This document shows, piece after piece, positions 16,891-25,735 of a stretch of DNA of 44,989 nucleotides (the first letter of the stretch is position 1; the number at the start of each line of letters is the position of its first letter). The DNA comes from Nitrospirota bacterium (GTDB lineage Bacteria; Nitrospirota; Thermodesulfovibrionia; Thermodesulfovibrionales; UBA1546). The notes beneath the pieces were generated by a model. That model ran no database searches. It was not told where the DNA came from and saw only the letters and a list, made by a program, of their open reading frames with translations. Position numbers and translations under genes: made by a program. The stretch lies in the NCBI GenBank assembly GCA_016212165.1, contig JACRGY010000025.1, positions 1 through 44,989 of the forward strand, read 5' to 3'.

Positions 16891-17664
16891 TTACTTGAAT
16901 TTTACCAGTATTGCCGTGATATTATCATGTCCGCCTTTTTCATTGGCCCTTTTGATAAGTTTTTCGCAGCTTTCTTCAAGTAACCCTTCCTCACTTTCCT
17001 TTACTAAAGAAGGATGGGAGCTTTTTATTATATCAAGTATCTCCGCCTCCTCTAACATGCCTGAAAGGCCGTCGCTGCATAGCAAAAAAATATCTTTGCT
17101 TATTATGCTTTCTACGCTGCAGTCGCAGGTTATATCCGCGTTAATTCCTATGGCCCTTGTTATCACATGCTTCAATGAATAATTCCTCGCCTGCTCCTTG
17201 GTAATGGTGCCGCGTTTTATTTCCTCTGCTGCGAGTGAATGGTCTTCTGTTATCTGTTCAATGCTGTTGCCTCTTATCCTGTAAAGCCTGCTGTCCCCGG
17301 CATGGCATATATATGCCTTATTGTCTCTTACAAGCAGGGCGACCATTGTTGTTCCCATGCCTTTTGATGCATTGAATATATATCTGTTTGCAAGCCTCAT
17401 TCCGGAAGAGATGATATTAATCTCTATAGGGAGCGAATGGTCCATGCCGAACGGCCATGTTATTTCATGGTCCGAAAGCGCTGTTTTAATAAAATTTTTG
17501 ACGGTTTCTATTGCCATGCTGCTTGCCATATCGCCGCCGGCGTGTCCTCCCATGCCGTCGGCGACAACAAACAGTCCATATTCAGGTTCGACTGCGTAAT
17601 TGTCCTCGTTGCGGTGTCTTTTAAGTCCTATGTCTGTTTTCCCGCACACAAGAAAATTACTCAT
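16891..17664 (-). CDS. PP2C-type Ser/Thr protein phosphatase
   Basis: A 257-residue phosphatase of the PPM/Stp1 class. It contains the metal-binding motifs (DIG...R-x-x-NED near residue 20; VADGMGGHAGGD at 34-45; LLCSDGLSGML near 193; GGHDNITAI near the C-terminus) and an internal HAGDSRLYR strand. It would reverse phosphorylation by the kinase encoded immediately downstream. The start overlaps the end of the cyclase gene by eight bases and the stop is two bases from the kinase start, so the three are translationally coupled. Confidence 0.94.
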   Translation of the reverse strand: MSNFLVCGKTDIGLKRHRNEDNYAVEPEYGLFVVADGMGGHAGGDMASSMAIETVKNFIKTALSDHEITWPFGMDHSLPIEINIISSGMRLANRYIFNASKGMGTTMVALLVRDNKAYICHAGDSRLYRIRGNSIEQITEDHSLAAEEIKRGTITKEQARNYSLKHVITRAIGINADITCDCSVESIISKDIFLLCSDGLSGMLEEAEILDIIKSSHPSLVKESEEGLLEESCEKLIKRANEKGGHDNITAILVKFK

Positions 17665-19201
17665 ATATTACCTCATATATTCCTACTTCCATGGTCTTGC
17701 CTTTTATCTTCTGCATTCCTATGGAACGGGTTTTAAAAATACCCTTTATCTGCTCATAAGTTGCTTCCCCTATATATATGCTTCCCTCAGCAGCCATTTT
17801 CTCCAGTCTGGAGGCAATATTAATTGTGTCGCCTATTGCCGTATATTCCACTCTTTTTGAGGAACCGATGTTGCCGATGACGGCAGACCCTGTATTTATT
17901 CCTATCCGGACCTCAAACTTATTCAGTTTTTTAATTTCCTTTTGTATATCAATTGCCGCCTTGATTGTCATCTCAGTATAATCCGTATCGTGAAACGGGG
18001 CTCCGAATATTGCCATGGCGGCATCACCGATAAATTTATCAATACTGCCTTTATATCTGAAAACCACATCGGTTATTATGTCAAAAAATTTGTTTAAAAG
18101 TCTTGCTGTCTCCAGGGGGCCGAGTTCTTCGGAAAGTCTGGTAAAACCTTTTATGTCTGTAAAAAGAACAGTTATCATCCTTTCGGTTACCTCGCATGTG
18201 CCTTTGCCTTTGATTATCTCTTCAACTACCTGAGGAGAATGATATCTCATCAGGCTTTGCCGCGCCTCGCGCTCTTTGAGCATCTTATCTCTGAGATTTG
18301 TCTGCTCTATGCCTATAGCTGAAATATTTCCTACAGTGGTAAGCAGGTGGAGTTCATCATGGGTGAATTGCCTGTCTGAATTCAGGATGTCAACATAAAT
18401 AGCGCCTGTTACCCTTTCCGCTCCAAGTAAAGGGACGCACATCGCAGAACGTATGCCATACATAAATATGCTCTCGGATTCACTGAATCTCGAATCTCTT
18501 TTGGCATCAGCCACTAACAGAGAGATTTCTTCATCCATAACCCTGTTTATTACAGTTCTGCTCAGCATTAACTTATCTTCTTTGCCTGATATCTTACCGG
18601 CGTCTCTGGCGAGCGCAATTTTTATGGAGCCCAGTTCCTCATCTTTCAGCAGGATATATACCCTTTCAGCCTTAATATTGCCCAGAATTGTATTGGCCGT
18701 CAGATTCAATATGGAATCAATCTCGGATTCCTTTAAAATATCCCTGCTTATCTGGTAAAGGGCGCTTAGCATCGCTGTTCGTTTTCTGAGGATATCGGGA
18801 GAGAAACCGTCATCCTTTTCTTCTATTGTGCCCATCAGAATGTCTTTTGCAGGTTTGATGATTGTGTGGAGATCCGATGTGTCAACTTCTACAAATATGT
18901 TTTTCTCCTCAGAATCAAAAAGAAGAGTGTTGCCGCCTACGATAATGGTGTTGCCGGTCTTGATGCCTGTGCTTGTGATTTTTACCCCATTGACCCAGGT
19001 GCCGTTCTGGCTTCCGAGGTCTTTGATGGAATATTCGCCGTTAATCAGATATATTTCAGAGTGGTAACGGGAAACCCTTTTATCTTCAAGCACAAGGTCG
19101 TTGTCTGCAGCCCTCCCGATTCTGAACGGGAAATTCAGCAGCGGGTGTGTCTCGCCTTTTCTTTCTCCGGATGTGATATTGAGTTTAAAAGTTTCCGGCA
19201 T
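17657..19201 (-). CDS. FHA-GAF-adenylate cyclase (class III)
   Basis: A 514-residue soluble signalling protein. Residues about 1-95 form an FHA domain (phosphothreonine reader: RIGR, VSRYHSEI, DLGSQNGTWVNG). Residues about 135-310 form a GAF domain (SALYQISRDI through GNISAIGIEQ). Residues about 340-514 form a class III nucleotidyl cyclase: metal aspartates in LFTDIKGFT and IGDA, an adenine-selecting lysine in DKFIGD, and transition-state Asn and Arg in INIASR. These residues predict cAMP rather than cGMP. The FHA domain suggests recruitment by a phosphothreonine placed by the neighbouring kinase. It begins three bases after ribBA ends. Confidence 0.92.
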   Translation of the reverse strand: MPETFKLNITSGERKGETHPLLNFPFRIGRAADNDLVLEDKRVSRYHSEIYLINGEYSIKDLGSQNGTWVNGVKITSTGIKTGNTIIVGGNTLLFDSEEKNIFVEVDTSDLHTIIKPAKDILMGTIEEKDDGFSPDILRKRTAMLSALYQISRDILKESEIDSILNLTANTILGNIKAERVYILLKDEELGSIKIALARDAGKISGKEDKLMLSRTVINRVMDEEISLLVADAKRDSRFSESESIFMYGIRSAMCVPLLGAERVTGAIYVDILNSDRQFTHDELHLLTTVGNISAIGIEQTNLRDKMLKEREARQSLMRYHSPQVVEEIIKGKGTCEVTERMITVLFTDIKGFTRLSEELGPLETARLLNKFFDIITDVVFRYKGSIDKFIGDAAMAIFGAPFHDTDYTEMTIKAAIDIQKEIKKLNKFEVRIGINTGSAVIGNIGSSKRVEYTAIGDTINIASRLEKMAAEGSIYIGEATYEQIKGIFKTRSIGMQKIKGKTMEVGIYEVIYE

Positions 19202-19204
19202 TGT

Positions 19205-20419
19205 TCATACGCTATCCAACATATGCCCTAATTTTTTCTTTTTTGTTTTGAGGTAAAGAATATTTTTGTCATGAGGCTTTGTCTCTATCGGAACTCTTTC
19301 TACTACCTTGAGCCCATATCCCTCAAGGCCAACAATCTTTTTGGGGTTATTTGTCATCAGCCGCATCTTTCTCACGCCAAGGTCAACAAGCATCTGTGCT
19401 CCTATGCCGTAATCCCTGAGGTCCGGTTTAAAACCGAGTTTTATATTGGCCTCGACAGTATCAAACCCTTTGTCCTGAAGTTCGTACGACCTTAATTTAT
19501 TGACAAGGCCTATCCCTCTTCCCTCCTGCCTCATATATAAGATAACGCCTTTTCCTTCTTTCCCTATGAGTTCCATGGCCTCATGAAGCTGTTCGCCGCA
19601 GTCGCACCTTTTTGAACCAAAGACATCACCCGTAAGGCACTCTGAATGTACCCTGACAAGGACCTCGTCTTCGTGTTTTATCTCTCCCTTGACAAGGGCT
19701 ATATGTATGTTGCTGTCCAGTTCATTTGCATAAGCGATGGCAGTAAAATCCCCCCCAAACTCCGTAGGCAGTTTTGTTGTTGTTATGCGCTTTACAAAAA
19801 GCTCTGCCCTCATCCTGTATTTGATCAGGTCCTTTACAGTCACTATCTTCATGCTGTGCTTCTTTGAAAATTCCATGAGTTGGGGCACTCTTGACATTGT
19901 ACCGTCGTCATTCATAATCTCGCATATAACGCCTGCCGGATAAAGGCCTGCAAGCCTTGAAAGGTCAACAGAGCCTTCTGTCTGTCCAGCCCTCTGAAGC
20001 ACGCCTCCTCTTTTGGCGCGCAGAGGGAATATGTGCCCGGGTTTGGAAATATCTTCCGGCTTTGTATGCGGGCTAATTGCCGTAAGTATGGTGGTTGCCC
20101 TGTCTGAGGCGGAAATTCCTGTTGTTACGCCCTTTTTAGACTCTATAGATACTGTGAAGGCAGTGCCGAATGGCGAGGTATTGTCATCTGTCATCATCTG
20201 AAGTTTTAACTCTTCCACCCGTTCAGGCGTAAGGGAAAGGCATATAAGCCCCCTCCCGTGCTTTGCCATAAAATTAATTGCCTGCGGCGTTACCTTCTCT
20301 GCCGCCATGCACAGGTCGCCTTCATTCTCCCGGTCTTCATCATCAACAAGAATTATCATCTTGCCTTTTGTTATGTCATCTATGGCTTCGTCTATTGTGT
20401 TGAATTTATACCTTTCCAT
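19205..20419 (-). CDS. ribBA: Bifunctional DHBP synthase / GTP cyclohydrolase II
   Basis: A 404-residue fusion supplying both riboflavin precursors. Residues 1-200 are RibB ([11 protein letters not shown] acidic metal site; a [21 protein letters not shown] segment), which makes dihydroxybutanone phosphate from ribulose 5-phosphate. Residues 205-400 are RibA, with zinc ligands in [16 protein letters not shown] and the substrate segment [11 protein letters not shown], plus a NNPKK motif. It is encoded downstream of ribE in the same operon. No ribD or ribH is seen in the window. An unusual short-repeat array fills its 37-base leader, and the ribosome site is weak. Confidence 0.95.
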   Translation of the reverse strand: MERYKFNTIDEAIDDITKGKMIILVDDEDRENEGDLCMAAEKVTPQAINFMAKHGRGLICLSLTPERVEELKLQMMTDDNTSPFGTAFTVSIESKKGVTTGISASDRATTILTAISPHTKPEDISKPGHIFPLRAKRGGVLQRAGQTEGSVDLSRLAGLYPAGVICEIMNDDGTMSRVPQLMEFSKKHSMKIVTVKDLIKYRMRAELFVKRITTTKLPTEFGGDFTAIAYANELDSNIHIALVKGEIKHEDEVLVRVHSECLTGDVFGSKRCDCGEQLHEAMELIGKEGKGVILYMRQEGRGIGLVNKLRSYELQDKGFDTVEANIKLGFKPDLRDYGIGAQMLVDLGVRKMRLMTNNPKKIVGLEGYGLKVVERVPIETKPHDKNILYLKTKKKKLGHMLDSV

Positions 20420-20434
20420 TTTATTAGCTTTCGG

Positions 20435-20455
20435 CTATCAGCTATCAGCTGACTG
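20435..20455 (+). repeat. Short heptamer array between ribBA and ribE
   Basis: Three units, CTATCAG, CTATCAG and CTGACTG, fill the 37-base gap and abut the ribE stop codon. They contain CAGCTG palindromes. Confidence 0.55.
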
Positions 20456-20456
20456 C

Positions 20457-21101
20457 TTACTTTAAAAATCCTCCTTCCATCAGGGCCTTTACAAACCCTG
20501 AATCTTTATTTGCTTGTTTGTCTAAGAATTTTGCGACATATTTCCCCAGAATATCCGATTCAAGATTTACAGTATCTCCAACTCCCTTAAAGCCGATGGT
20601 AGTAAGTTTTGATGTATGAGGAATTATAACAATTGTAAAGCCATTACTTAATACATCAACTACAGTAAGGCTTATACCGTCCACAGCAACCGAGCCTTTT
20701 TCAACAAGAAATCTTATTACCTTTTCCGGCGCCTCAATCCCGACCTTGAGCATATCTCCCGTATTCACTTTTGAGCGGATGCTTCCTACAGCGTCAACAT
20801 GCCCTGTTACAAAATGCCCGCCGATCTTTGAATCAGGCCTCAACGAAGGCTCGAGGTTAATCCTGCTGCCTGTCTTAAGGCTGCCGAGGTTTGTGCTTTG
20901 CAGTGTTTCATCAGAAAGGTCAAAGGAAAGCATATTATTGTTCTTGCTTATAACAGTGAGGCACACGCCATTCACAGAAATGCTGTCTCCAGGTTTTGCA
21001 GTTGATGCAGATTCATCAGCCCTGAGCGAAAGCACTGCGCCGCCGCCGCGCCTCTTAACGGATGTTATCTCACCCATTTCAAGTATCAGGCCTGTAAACA
21101 A
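20457..21101 (-). CDS. ribE: Riboflavin synthase, alpha chain
   Basis: A 214-residue enzyme with the typical MFTGLI start and two homologous lumazine-binding halves (about 1-95 and 96-195). Each half ends in a [13 protein letters not shown]- or [12 protein letters not shown]-type motif, and the [12 protein letters not shown] signature lies between them. It dismutates two lumazines to riboflavin, the last step of the pathway. It starts one base after the stop of the small membrane-protein gene. No FMN riboswitch is visible upstream, which fits its being deep inside an operon. Confidence 0.94.
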   Translation of the reverse strand: MFTGLILEMGEITSVKRRGGGAVLSLRADESASTAKPGDSISVNGVCLTVISKNNNMLSFDLSDETLQSTNLGSLKTGSRINLEPSLRPDSKIGGHFVTGHVDAVGSIRSKVNTGDMLKVGIEAPEKVIRFLVEKGSVAVDGISLTVVDVLSNGFTIVIIPHTSKLTTIGFKGVGDTVNLESDILGKYVAKFLDKQANKDSGFVKALMEGGFLK

Positions 21102-21102
21102 A

Positions 21103-21459
21103 TCACTCCTCTATATCTATAGTAAACTGAAGAGTTTTCTCATATAGCCCGAATATGTCAACTTTTTCCGACCATCCTGTTTTGACCCGTATCTTTCTGC
21201 CTGTCTTTGTGATCTCTATATCCTTTTCTTCTATGGGTATCTTGAGTTCCTGAGCCCTTTCAAAAATCTGCCCCCTGGTCCTGTCAAGGTCCATAACGCT
21301 TATCCTTATAAGTTCCGTTGCCTCAGTCTTGAGGGCTGAATGTCTGTAGAATGGCATCCCGAACTGTATACCTGCATACATAGCAAATGCAACGAGCGCA
21401 GTGATAAAGGCAAACTTGAAGAATCCGTTTTCATTGTTGAGCAACCCTGTTTTTTTCAT
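21103..21459 (-). CDS. Small single-pass membrane protein, DUF4845-like
   Basis: A 118-residue protein with a short cytoplasmic N-terminus ending in NNENGFFKF, one membrane helix (about 17-35) and a 75-residue periplasmic tail with alternating charges. The layout (helix followed by a domain with a TG-x-x-I-x-V strand) resembles DUF4845 proteins, which are often encoded next to lepB in proteobacteria. It overlaps the lepB stop by four bases (ATGA), so it is translationally coupled and may act with signal peptidase. Function unknown. Confidence 0.72.
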   Translation of the reverse strand: MKKTGLLNNENGFFKFAFITALVAFAMYAGIQFGMPFYRHSALKTEATELIRISVMDLDRTRGQIFERAQELKIPIEEKDIEITKTGRKIRVKTGWSEKVDIFGLYEKTLQFTIDIEE

Positions 21460-22067
21460 TTTACCAACCTCCCTATTCTTGCAAATCTTACCCAGTTGTT
21501 TTTACTGTCCCATGACCAGTACAGTATCAGCGCCTTGCCTTTTATGTCCTTACGGTCTACATATCCCCAATAGCGGCTGTCATAGCTCTGGTCACGGTTA
21601 TCTCCCATAACAAAAAATTTGTTTTTGGGCACAATCAAGGGCCCGAAATTATCTCTTGGTTCAATCCCCATCGGCCTTATAGAATTGTCAGTATGCTGGG
21701 TATAGGGTTCGCTTGTCTGCTTGCCGTTAACATATATAGCCTTGTTTTTTGACTCAACCACATCGCCTTCAACCGCAACTACCCTTTTAATAAAATCCCT
21801 CGAAGGGTCTTCAGGATATTTGAAGACTATTATATCCCCTTTTTCAGGCTTCGTAAATTCCAGGACCATTGTCTCAGAAAAAGGAATCTTCGTGCCATAG
21901 AGGAATTTGTTAACGAGGATGTGATCTCCTATAACGAGCGTTGGTATCATTGAACCCGAAGGGATCTTAAATGCCTGTATTATATAAGCCCTTATAAGCA
22001 GCGCCAGAATAAGCGCTGTGATTATTGCCTCTGTATATTCCCATAATAACCTTTTTTTGCTTTTCAC
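21456..22067 (-). CDS. lepB: Signal peptidase I
   Basis: A 203-residue membrane protease that removes signal peptides after Sec export. One N-terminal helix (about 10-30) is followed by the catalytic serine Ser39 in IPSGSMIPTL and the general base Lys94 in FIKRVVAVEGD. The C-terminal box is FFVMGDNRDQSYDSRYWG. The single-helix topology and size resemble the shorter enzymes rather than the two-helix E. coli type. It is downstream of the ROK gene by 19 bases. Confidence 0.94.
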   Translation of the reverse strand: MKSKKRLLWEYTEAIITALILALLIRAYIIQAFKIPSGSMIPTLVIGDHILVNKFLYGTKIPFSETMVLEFTKPEKGDIIVFKYPEDPSRDFIKRVVAVEGDVVESKNKAIYVNGKQTSEPYTQHTDNSIRPMGIEPRDNFGPLIVPKNKFFVMGDNRDQSYDSRYWGYVDRKDIKGKALILYWSWDSKNNWVRFARIGRLVK

Positions 22068-22086
22068 TATTTCTCCTTAAGCGGCA

Positions 22087-23052
22087 TTATCTGTCCTGTC
22101 CTGTGACTTGTCCTGACGCAGCAAAAACAAGCCCTGCCGAACCTATTGTGCCGGCGTCGTCTCCCAGAGAGGATGGAATTATCCTCACGGCATCTGAAAG
22201 GGCTTTAAATGTCCTTCTGGAGGCCTCTTTGATAGCCTCCTGCACATAAATGTTCCATGCGCCGATAAGCCCTCCTGTAAGTATTATAGCCTCAGGGCTC
22301 ATTATATTTATTATATTTGCGAGGCCGACACCCAGATATCTTCCTGCATCTTTAAGCGCCTCTCTTGCAAGGTTATCGCCTTCAAGGGCAGACCTGTAAA
22401 TATCTTCCGGGGTAATCTTGTAAAAGTTGCCTTTGCAGCATTCTCTCAATATGCTTTCAGCGCCTTTTCCCAGCGCAGCAACAACCTTTGTATTTATTGC
22501 ATTTGCCGCTGCATACAACTCAAGGCATCCATAATTGCCGCATGGGCATTTCTCGCCGTCTGCATTTATGCTCATATGCCCGATCTCTGCAGAGACATTG
22601 ACAAGTTTTTTTTCATATACTATGCCTCCTCCTATGCCGGTGCCGAGCGTAAGGAGGACAAAATTATTGAACTCCCTGCCGGCCCCCATCCATTTTTCTC
22701 CCAGCGCTGCTGCATTGGCATCATTTTCAATAAATACCGGCACTGAAAATTGCCTGTGCAGCGCCTCTACAAAATTAACTCCTTCAACAGAATGCAGGTT
22801 TGGAGAAAGAAGCACAATGCCGTTTTTTCTGTCCAGCAGCCCTGCTATTCCAATGCCTATTCCTGCGACATCCCGCTGCGGGTCAATCCCGGCATCCGCA
22901 TACAGGCTTTTAACGGCATTGTGCAGGGCTTCCAGCACATTCCCTGCAGTGGGCTCCTTCACTTTTTTAATGACCTCTCCCGTGCCGGATATCAGAGCAG
23001 CCCTTAAATTTGTTCCACCGACATCTATCCCTATGGCATATTTTTTTGACAT
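22087..23052 (-). CDS. ROK-family sugar kinase (glucokinase-like)
   Basis: A 321-residue kinase with the N-terminal phosphate loop IGIDVGGTNLRAAL, the catalytic region IENDANAAALGE, TLGTGIGGGIV, and the ROK zinc motif GHMSINADGEKCPCGNYGCLE (cysteine ligands C-x-C-x-x-x-x-C). This pattern fits glucokinases of the ROK family, but hexosamine kinases share it, so the substrate is not settled. It is the first gene of the long minus-strand run, divergent from rpsU. Confidence 0.9.
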   Translation of the reverse strand: MSKKYAIGIDVGGTNLRAALISGTGEVIKKVKEPTAGNVLEALHNAVKSLYADAGIDPQRDVAGIGIGIAGLLDRKNGIVLLSPNLHSVEGVNFVEALHRQFSVPVFIENDANAAALGEKWMGAGREFNNFVLLTLGTGIGGGIVYEKKLVNVSAEIGHMSINADGEKCPCGNYGCLELYAAANAINTKVVAALGKGAESILRECCKGNFYKITPEDIYRSALEGDNLAREALKDAGRYLGVGLANIINIMSPEAIILTGGLIGAWNIYVQEAIKEASRRTFKALSDAVRIIPSSLGDDAGTIGSAGLVFAASGQVTGQDR

Positions 23053-23126
23053 AACAGGTTTTGAGGCTTAAATGAAGATTTCAAATCTTAACATAAAGAC
23101 ATTTATGGTGTAAACCCCGCGTATTC

Positions 23127-23155
23127 TTGACATGCACATTAATTACTGGTAAAGT
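23127..23155 (+). promoter_or_regulatory. Promoter of rpsU
   Basis: A perfect TTGACA (23127-23132), a 17-base spacer and TAAAGT (23150-23155). The likely transcript has a leader of about 50 bases and a strong GAGGGAGGGGGG ribosome site. Confidence 0.65.
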
Positions 23156-23209
23156 ATTTTTCTGTAATTTTACGAGTTAAAATTTTAAAGAGGGAGGGGG
23201 GATATATCA

Positions 23210-23410
23210 ATGCCCTCTATTAAAGTGCGCGAGAGTGATTCCTTTGAAAATGCCCTCAGAAGGTTTAAGAAACAGTGTGAAAGAGAAGGGATACTCTCAG
23301 AAGTAAAAAAGAGGGAGCATTACGAAAAGCCAAGTGTCAGGAAAAAGAAAAAGGCAATTGCTGCTCGTAAAAAAGCTCTTAAAAGAGTAAGGCTTACGGG
23401 AGAGAAGTAA
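23210..23410 (+). CDS. rpsU: Ribosomal protein S21
   Basis: A 66-residue S21 protein: the conserved N-terminal half ([24 protein letters not shown]) and a basic tail with [15 protein letters not shown]21 sits near the platform of the 30S subunit. A very strong purine ribosome site precedes the ATG. It is monocistronic here, convergent with murA; it is not next to dnaG or rpoD, unlike in many proteobacteria. Confidence 0.95.
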   Translation: MPSIKVRESDSFENALRRFKKQCEREGILSEVKKREHYEKPSVRKKKKAIAARKKALKRVRLTGEK

Positions 23411-23430
23411 GCCGTTTAACCCTTCTCCCG
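23391..23430. terminator. Overlapping hairpins between rpsU and murA
   Basis: GGCTTAC (23391-23397) pairs with GTAAGCC (23407-23413), followed by GTTTAAC. An alternative pairing joins CGGGAGA... with CTTCTCCCG (ending 23430), followed by TTTAAC. There is no long T-run, so any termination would be weak and perhaps bidirectional. Confidence 0.4.
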
Positions 23431-24669
23431 TTTAACATCAGCCCTGAGGCCCCGGAGTTTCTTCTCCATTTTTTCATAGCCCCTGTCCAGGTGGTAGAGG
23501 CGGTGGATAGTGGTTTCTCCTTCTGCCCTGAGCGCAGCAACAACCAAAGAGGCGCTGGCCCTCAGGTCTGTGGCCATAACATTTGCTCCTTTCAGTTTTT
23601 TAATGCCTTTTACTGTTGCAGTGCTGCCTTTAAAACTTATGTCAGCGCCCATTCTCATCAGTTCAGCAACATGCATGAACCTGTTTTCAAATATTGTCTC
23701 GGTTACTATGCTTGTGCCCTGTGCAATACTCATCAATGCCATGAACTGTGCCTGCATATCCGTGGGAAAACCCGGATAAGGCGCAGTCTCTATGTCTATG
23801 GCCCTGGGCCTTGCCGGGCCCAGCACACGCACCCCGTCTTTTGCTTTTTCAAATCTGAGGCCTGCTTCCTGCAGTTTCATTATGAATGCATGAAGGTGCT
23901 CTAACATGCATCCCCTGATAGTGATATCCCCTCCGGTCATTCCTGCTATCGTCATAAATGTGCCTGCCTCGATCCTGTCGGGTATTACTGTATGATTGAC
24001 CGGCTTGAGCTCTTCTACACCTTCTATCTCTATAAGACTTTCTCCTGCGCCGTTAATCCTTGCGCCCATCTTTTTCAGGGCCTCTGCGAGGTCTATGACC
24101 TCAGGCTCTCTTGCTGCATTTTCAAGAACAGTGGTGCCTTTTGCAAGGGTTGCAGCCATCATTAGATTTTCAGTTCCTGTTACTGTTGAGGTATCAAAAT
24201 ATATTGTGGCCCCCTTTAATCTCTTTGCAGTTGCCTTTACATAACCTGCTTCCAGTTCAATCCTTGCGCCCATCTTTTCGAGCCCCATAAGATGAAGGTT
24301 TATCGGCCTTGCTCCGATTGCGCACCCGCCCGGCAGAGAGACCCTTGCGCGGCCGAATCTTGCGACCATCGGGCCGAGCACAAGCACAGACGCCCTCATC
24401 TCCTTGACCAGCTCGTAAGGCGCCTCTAATTTTTTTATCCTGTCTGTCCTGATTATTGCCCTGTGCGGTTCGTAATAAAATTCTGCTCCCATGTTTGAAA
24501 GGAGCCTTCCCATGGTTTTCACGTCTCTCAGGTCCGGAACCCTGCTGATTGTATTTTCTCCGGCGGCAAGCATGGAGGCTGCCATAACCGGCAGCGCAGC
24601 GTTTTTTGCGCCGCTTATCTCTATTTCACCCTTGAGGTGTTTTCCGCCTTTTATAATTAACTTGTCCAT
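23416..24669 (-). CDS. murA: UDP-N-acetylglucosamine 1-carboxyvinyltransferase
   Basis: A 417-residue enzyme of the first committed step of peptidoglycan synthesis, adding enolpyruvate from PEP to UDP-GlcNAc. Lys22-Asn23 lie in SGAKNAALP. The active-site loop is [13 protein letters not shown] with Cys116, the residue fosfomycin modifies. The late motif is [16 protein letters not shown]. The length is typical. A TAAAAT box seven bases from the ATG suggests a leaderless message. Confidence 0.96.
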   Translation of the reverse strand: MDKLIIKGGKHLKGEIEISGAKNAALPVMAASMLAAGENTISRVPDLRDVKTMGRLLSNMGAEFYYEPHRAIIRTDRIKKLEAPYELVKEMRASVLVLGPMVARFGRARVSLPGGCAIGARPINLHLMGLEKMGARIELEAGYVKATAKRLKGATIYFDTSTVTGTENLMMAATLAKGTTVLENAAREPEVIDLAEALKKMGARINGAGESLIEIEGVEELKPVNHTVIPDRIEAGTFMTIAGMTGGDITIRGCMLEHLHAFIMKLQEAGLRFEKAKDGVRVLGPARPRAIDIETAPYPGFPTDMQAQFMALMSIAQGTSIVTETIFENRFMHVAELMRMGADISFKGSTATVKGIKKLKGANVMATDLRASASLVVAALRAEGETTIHRLYHLDRGYEKMEKKLRGLRADVKREKG

Positions 24670-24676
24670 ATTGGAA

Positions 24677-24682
24677 ATTTTA
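24677..24682 (-). promoter_or_regulatory. -10 box of a probably leaderless murA transcript
   Basis: TAAAAT on the minus strand (5/6 match) is followed by TTCCAAT and then the ATG at 24669. No ribosome binding site is visible. Confidence 0.45.
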
Positions 24683-24726
24683 TCATAGCTTAAAAAAAAT
24701 CTGTTATTAATATATTTCGGTTATAG

Positions 24727-24817
24727 CTCCCCGCCTATTTTAGGAGGGGATTGAGGGGTGGTAAGTGGAGCAATCCTTACAAACCACCCCTGGCCCCTCC
24801 TTAACCAAGGAGGGGAG
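24727..24817. repeat. REP/MITE-like palindromic element, GGAGGGG type
   Basis: A 91-base imperfect palindrome. The left part, CTCCCCGCCT...AGGAGGGG...AGGGGTGGT, mirrors the right part, ACCACCCCT...CCCCTCCTT...AAGGAGGGGAG. Each arm also folds on itself (CTCCCC-like with GGGGAG-like). It lies in the 220-base gap between divergent murA and the DsbC-like gene. It has no coding capacity. Confidence 0.8.
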
Positions 24818-24878
24818 TTTCGGGAGTTAGCCCTTTGAAGTGAGAAAGAACAATGCGCTTTTGGATAAAAAAATCTGT

Positions 24879-24884
24879 TATAAT
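24879..24884 (+). promoter_or_regulatory. -10 box of a probably leaderless DsbC-like gene transcript
   Basis: A perfect TATAAT is five bases before the ATG at 24890, with no ribosome site between. No convincing -35 box. Confidence 0.5.
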
Positions 24885-24889
24885 TACCT

Positions 24890-25711
24890 ATGCACATTTT
24901 GTTATTGCTCATTTTAGCTGTCACCTGCCATCTGTCGGCTGTCAGCCCTATTTACGGCTCTGGCGCCTGTGATGCTGATTGCACAAAATGCCACACCCTC
25001 AGCACAAATGAGGTTCAGGGTATTCTCGCAAAGGTCAAGAACCCTGAGGCAAAGATTCTGAAGATACAGATGAGTCCTGCAAGGGGACTCTGGGAAGTTG
25101 CCGTAGAAAATAAAGGGCAGAGAGGGCTTTTCTATGTTGATTTTTCGAAGAAGTATCTGATAGCAGGCCCGATTATCGAGGTGAATGCGGCAGTTGACAG
25201 AACAAAAGAGAGAGTGGAAGAACTGAATAAGGGAAGGCGGGTTGACCGCGCGAAAATTCCTCTTAAAAATGCCCTGCTTCTCGGGGATAAAAATGCAGCT
25301 AAAAAGATAATTGTCTTTACAGACCCTGACTGCCCGTTTTGCGGAAAATTTCATGCAGAGCTTAAAAAAGTTGTGGAACAGAGAAGGGATATTGCCTTCT
25401 ATATCAAGCTCTTTCCCCTGGTAAAACTGCATCCTGACGCCTCCTGGAAGTCCAAAAGTATTGTCTGCAATAAATCACTTCAGCTTCTTGAGGACAACTT
25501 TGACAAAAAAACAATTTCAAAAACCGATTGCAAATCGGATGAGATTGACATGAATATCAAACTCGCAGAAAAACTCGGTATCTCAGGCACGCCGACTGCA
25601 ATTATGCCTGACGGCTCTGTGCAGGTTGGGTTTCTGGAAGCGGATAAACTGATAAAGATTGTGGACTCAATAAAAAAGGGGCAGAGTGGTAAATCTGCCG
25701 CGCAAAAGTAA
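24890..25711 (+). CDS. DsbC/DsbG-like thiol:disulfide protein with extra CXXCH motif
   Basis: A 273-residue exported protein. After a signal peptide (about 1-24), the mature N-terminus carries CDADCTKCH, i.e. a haem-c-type CXXCH at 31-35. Residues about 38-100 resemble the DsbC dimerisation domain (a LLLGDK-like linker follows at 129-135). The thioredoxin domain has the active site CPFC (148-151) in FTDPDCPFCGKFH and the cis-proline loop GTPTAIMPDG near 226-235. Two more cysteines (IVCNKS, KTDCKS) match the second DsbC disulfide. It isomerises disulfides in the periplasm. Heptamer-like repeats encode part of the signal peptide. Confidence 0.88.
   Translation: MHILLLLILAVTCHLSAVSPIYGSGACDADCTKCHTLSTNEVQGILAKVKNPEAKILKIQMSPARGLWEVAVENKGQRGLFYVDFSKKYLIAGPIIEVNAAVDRTKERVEELNKGRRVDRAKIPLKNALLLGDKNAAKKIIVFTDPDCPFCGKFHAELKKVVEQRRDIAFYIKLFPLVKLHPDASWKSKSIVCNKSLQLLEDNFDKKTISKTDCKSDEIDMNIKLAEKLGISGTPTAIMPDGSVQVGFLEADKLIKIVDSIKKGQSGKSAAQK
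24916..24943 (+). repeat. Heptamer-like array in the DsbC-like signal peptide
   Basis: Four 7-base units with an NNCTGYC pattern (AGCTGTC, ACCTGCC, ATCTGTC, GGCTGTC) encode residues about 10-18 at the end of the hydrophobic core. They are degenerate, so this is weaker evidence than the pilus arrays. Confidence 0.5.
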
Positions 25712-25735
25712 GAACTTTCTGCTAAGATAAAATAA

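Noticed and set aside
20420-21101. FMN riboswitch controlling riboflavin genes
   Set aside because: ribE and ribBA are internal to an operon, and the gaps are too short to hold an RFN element.
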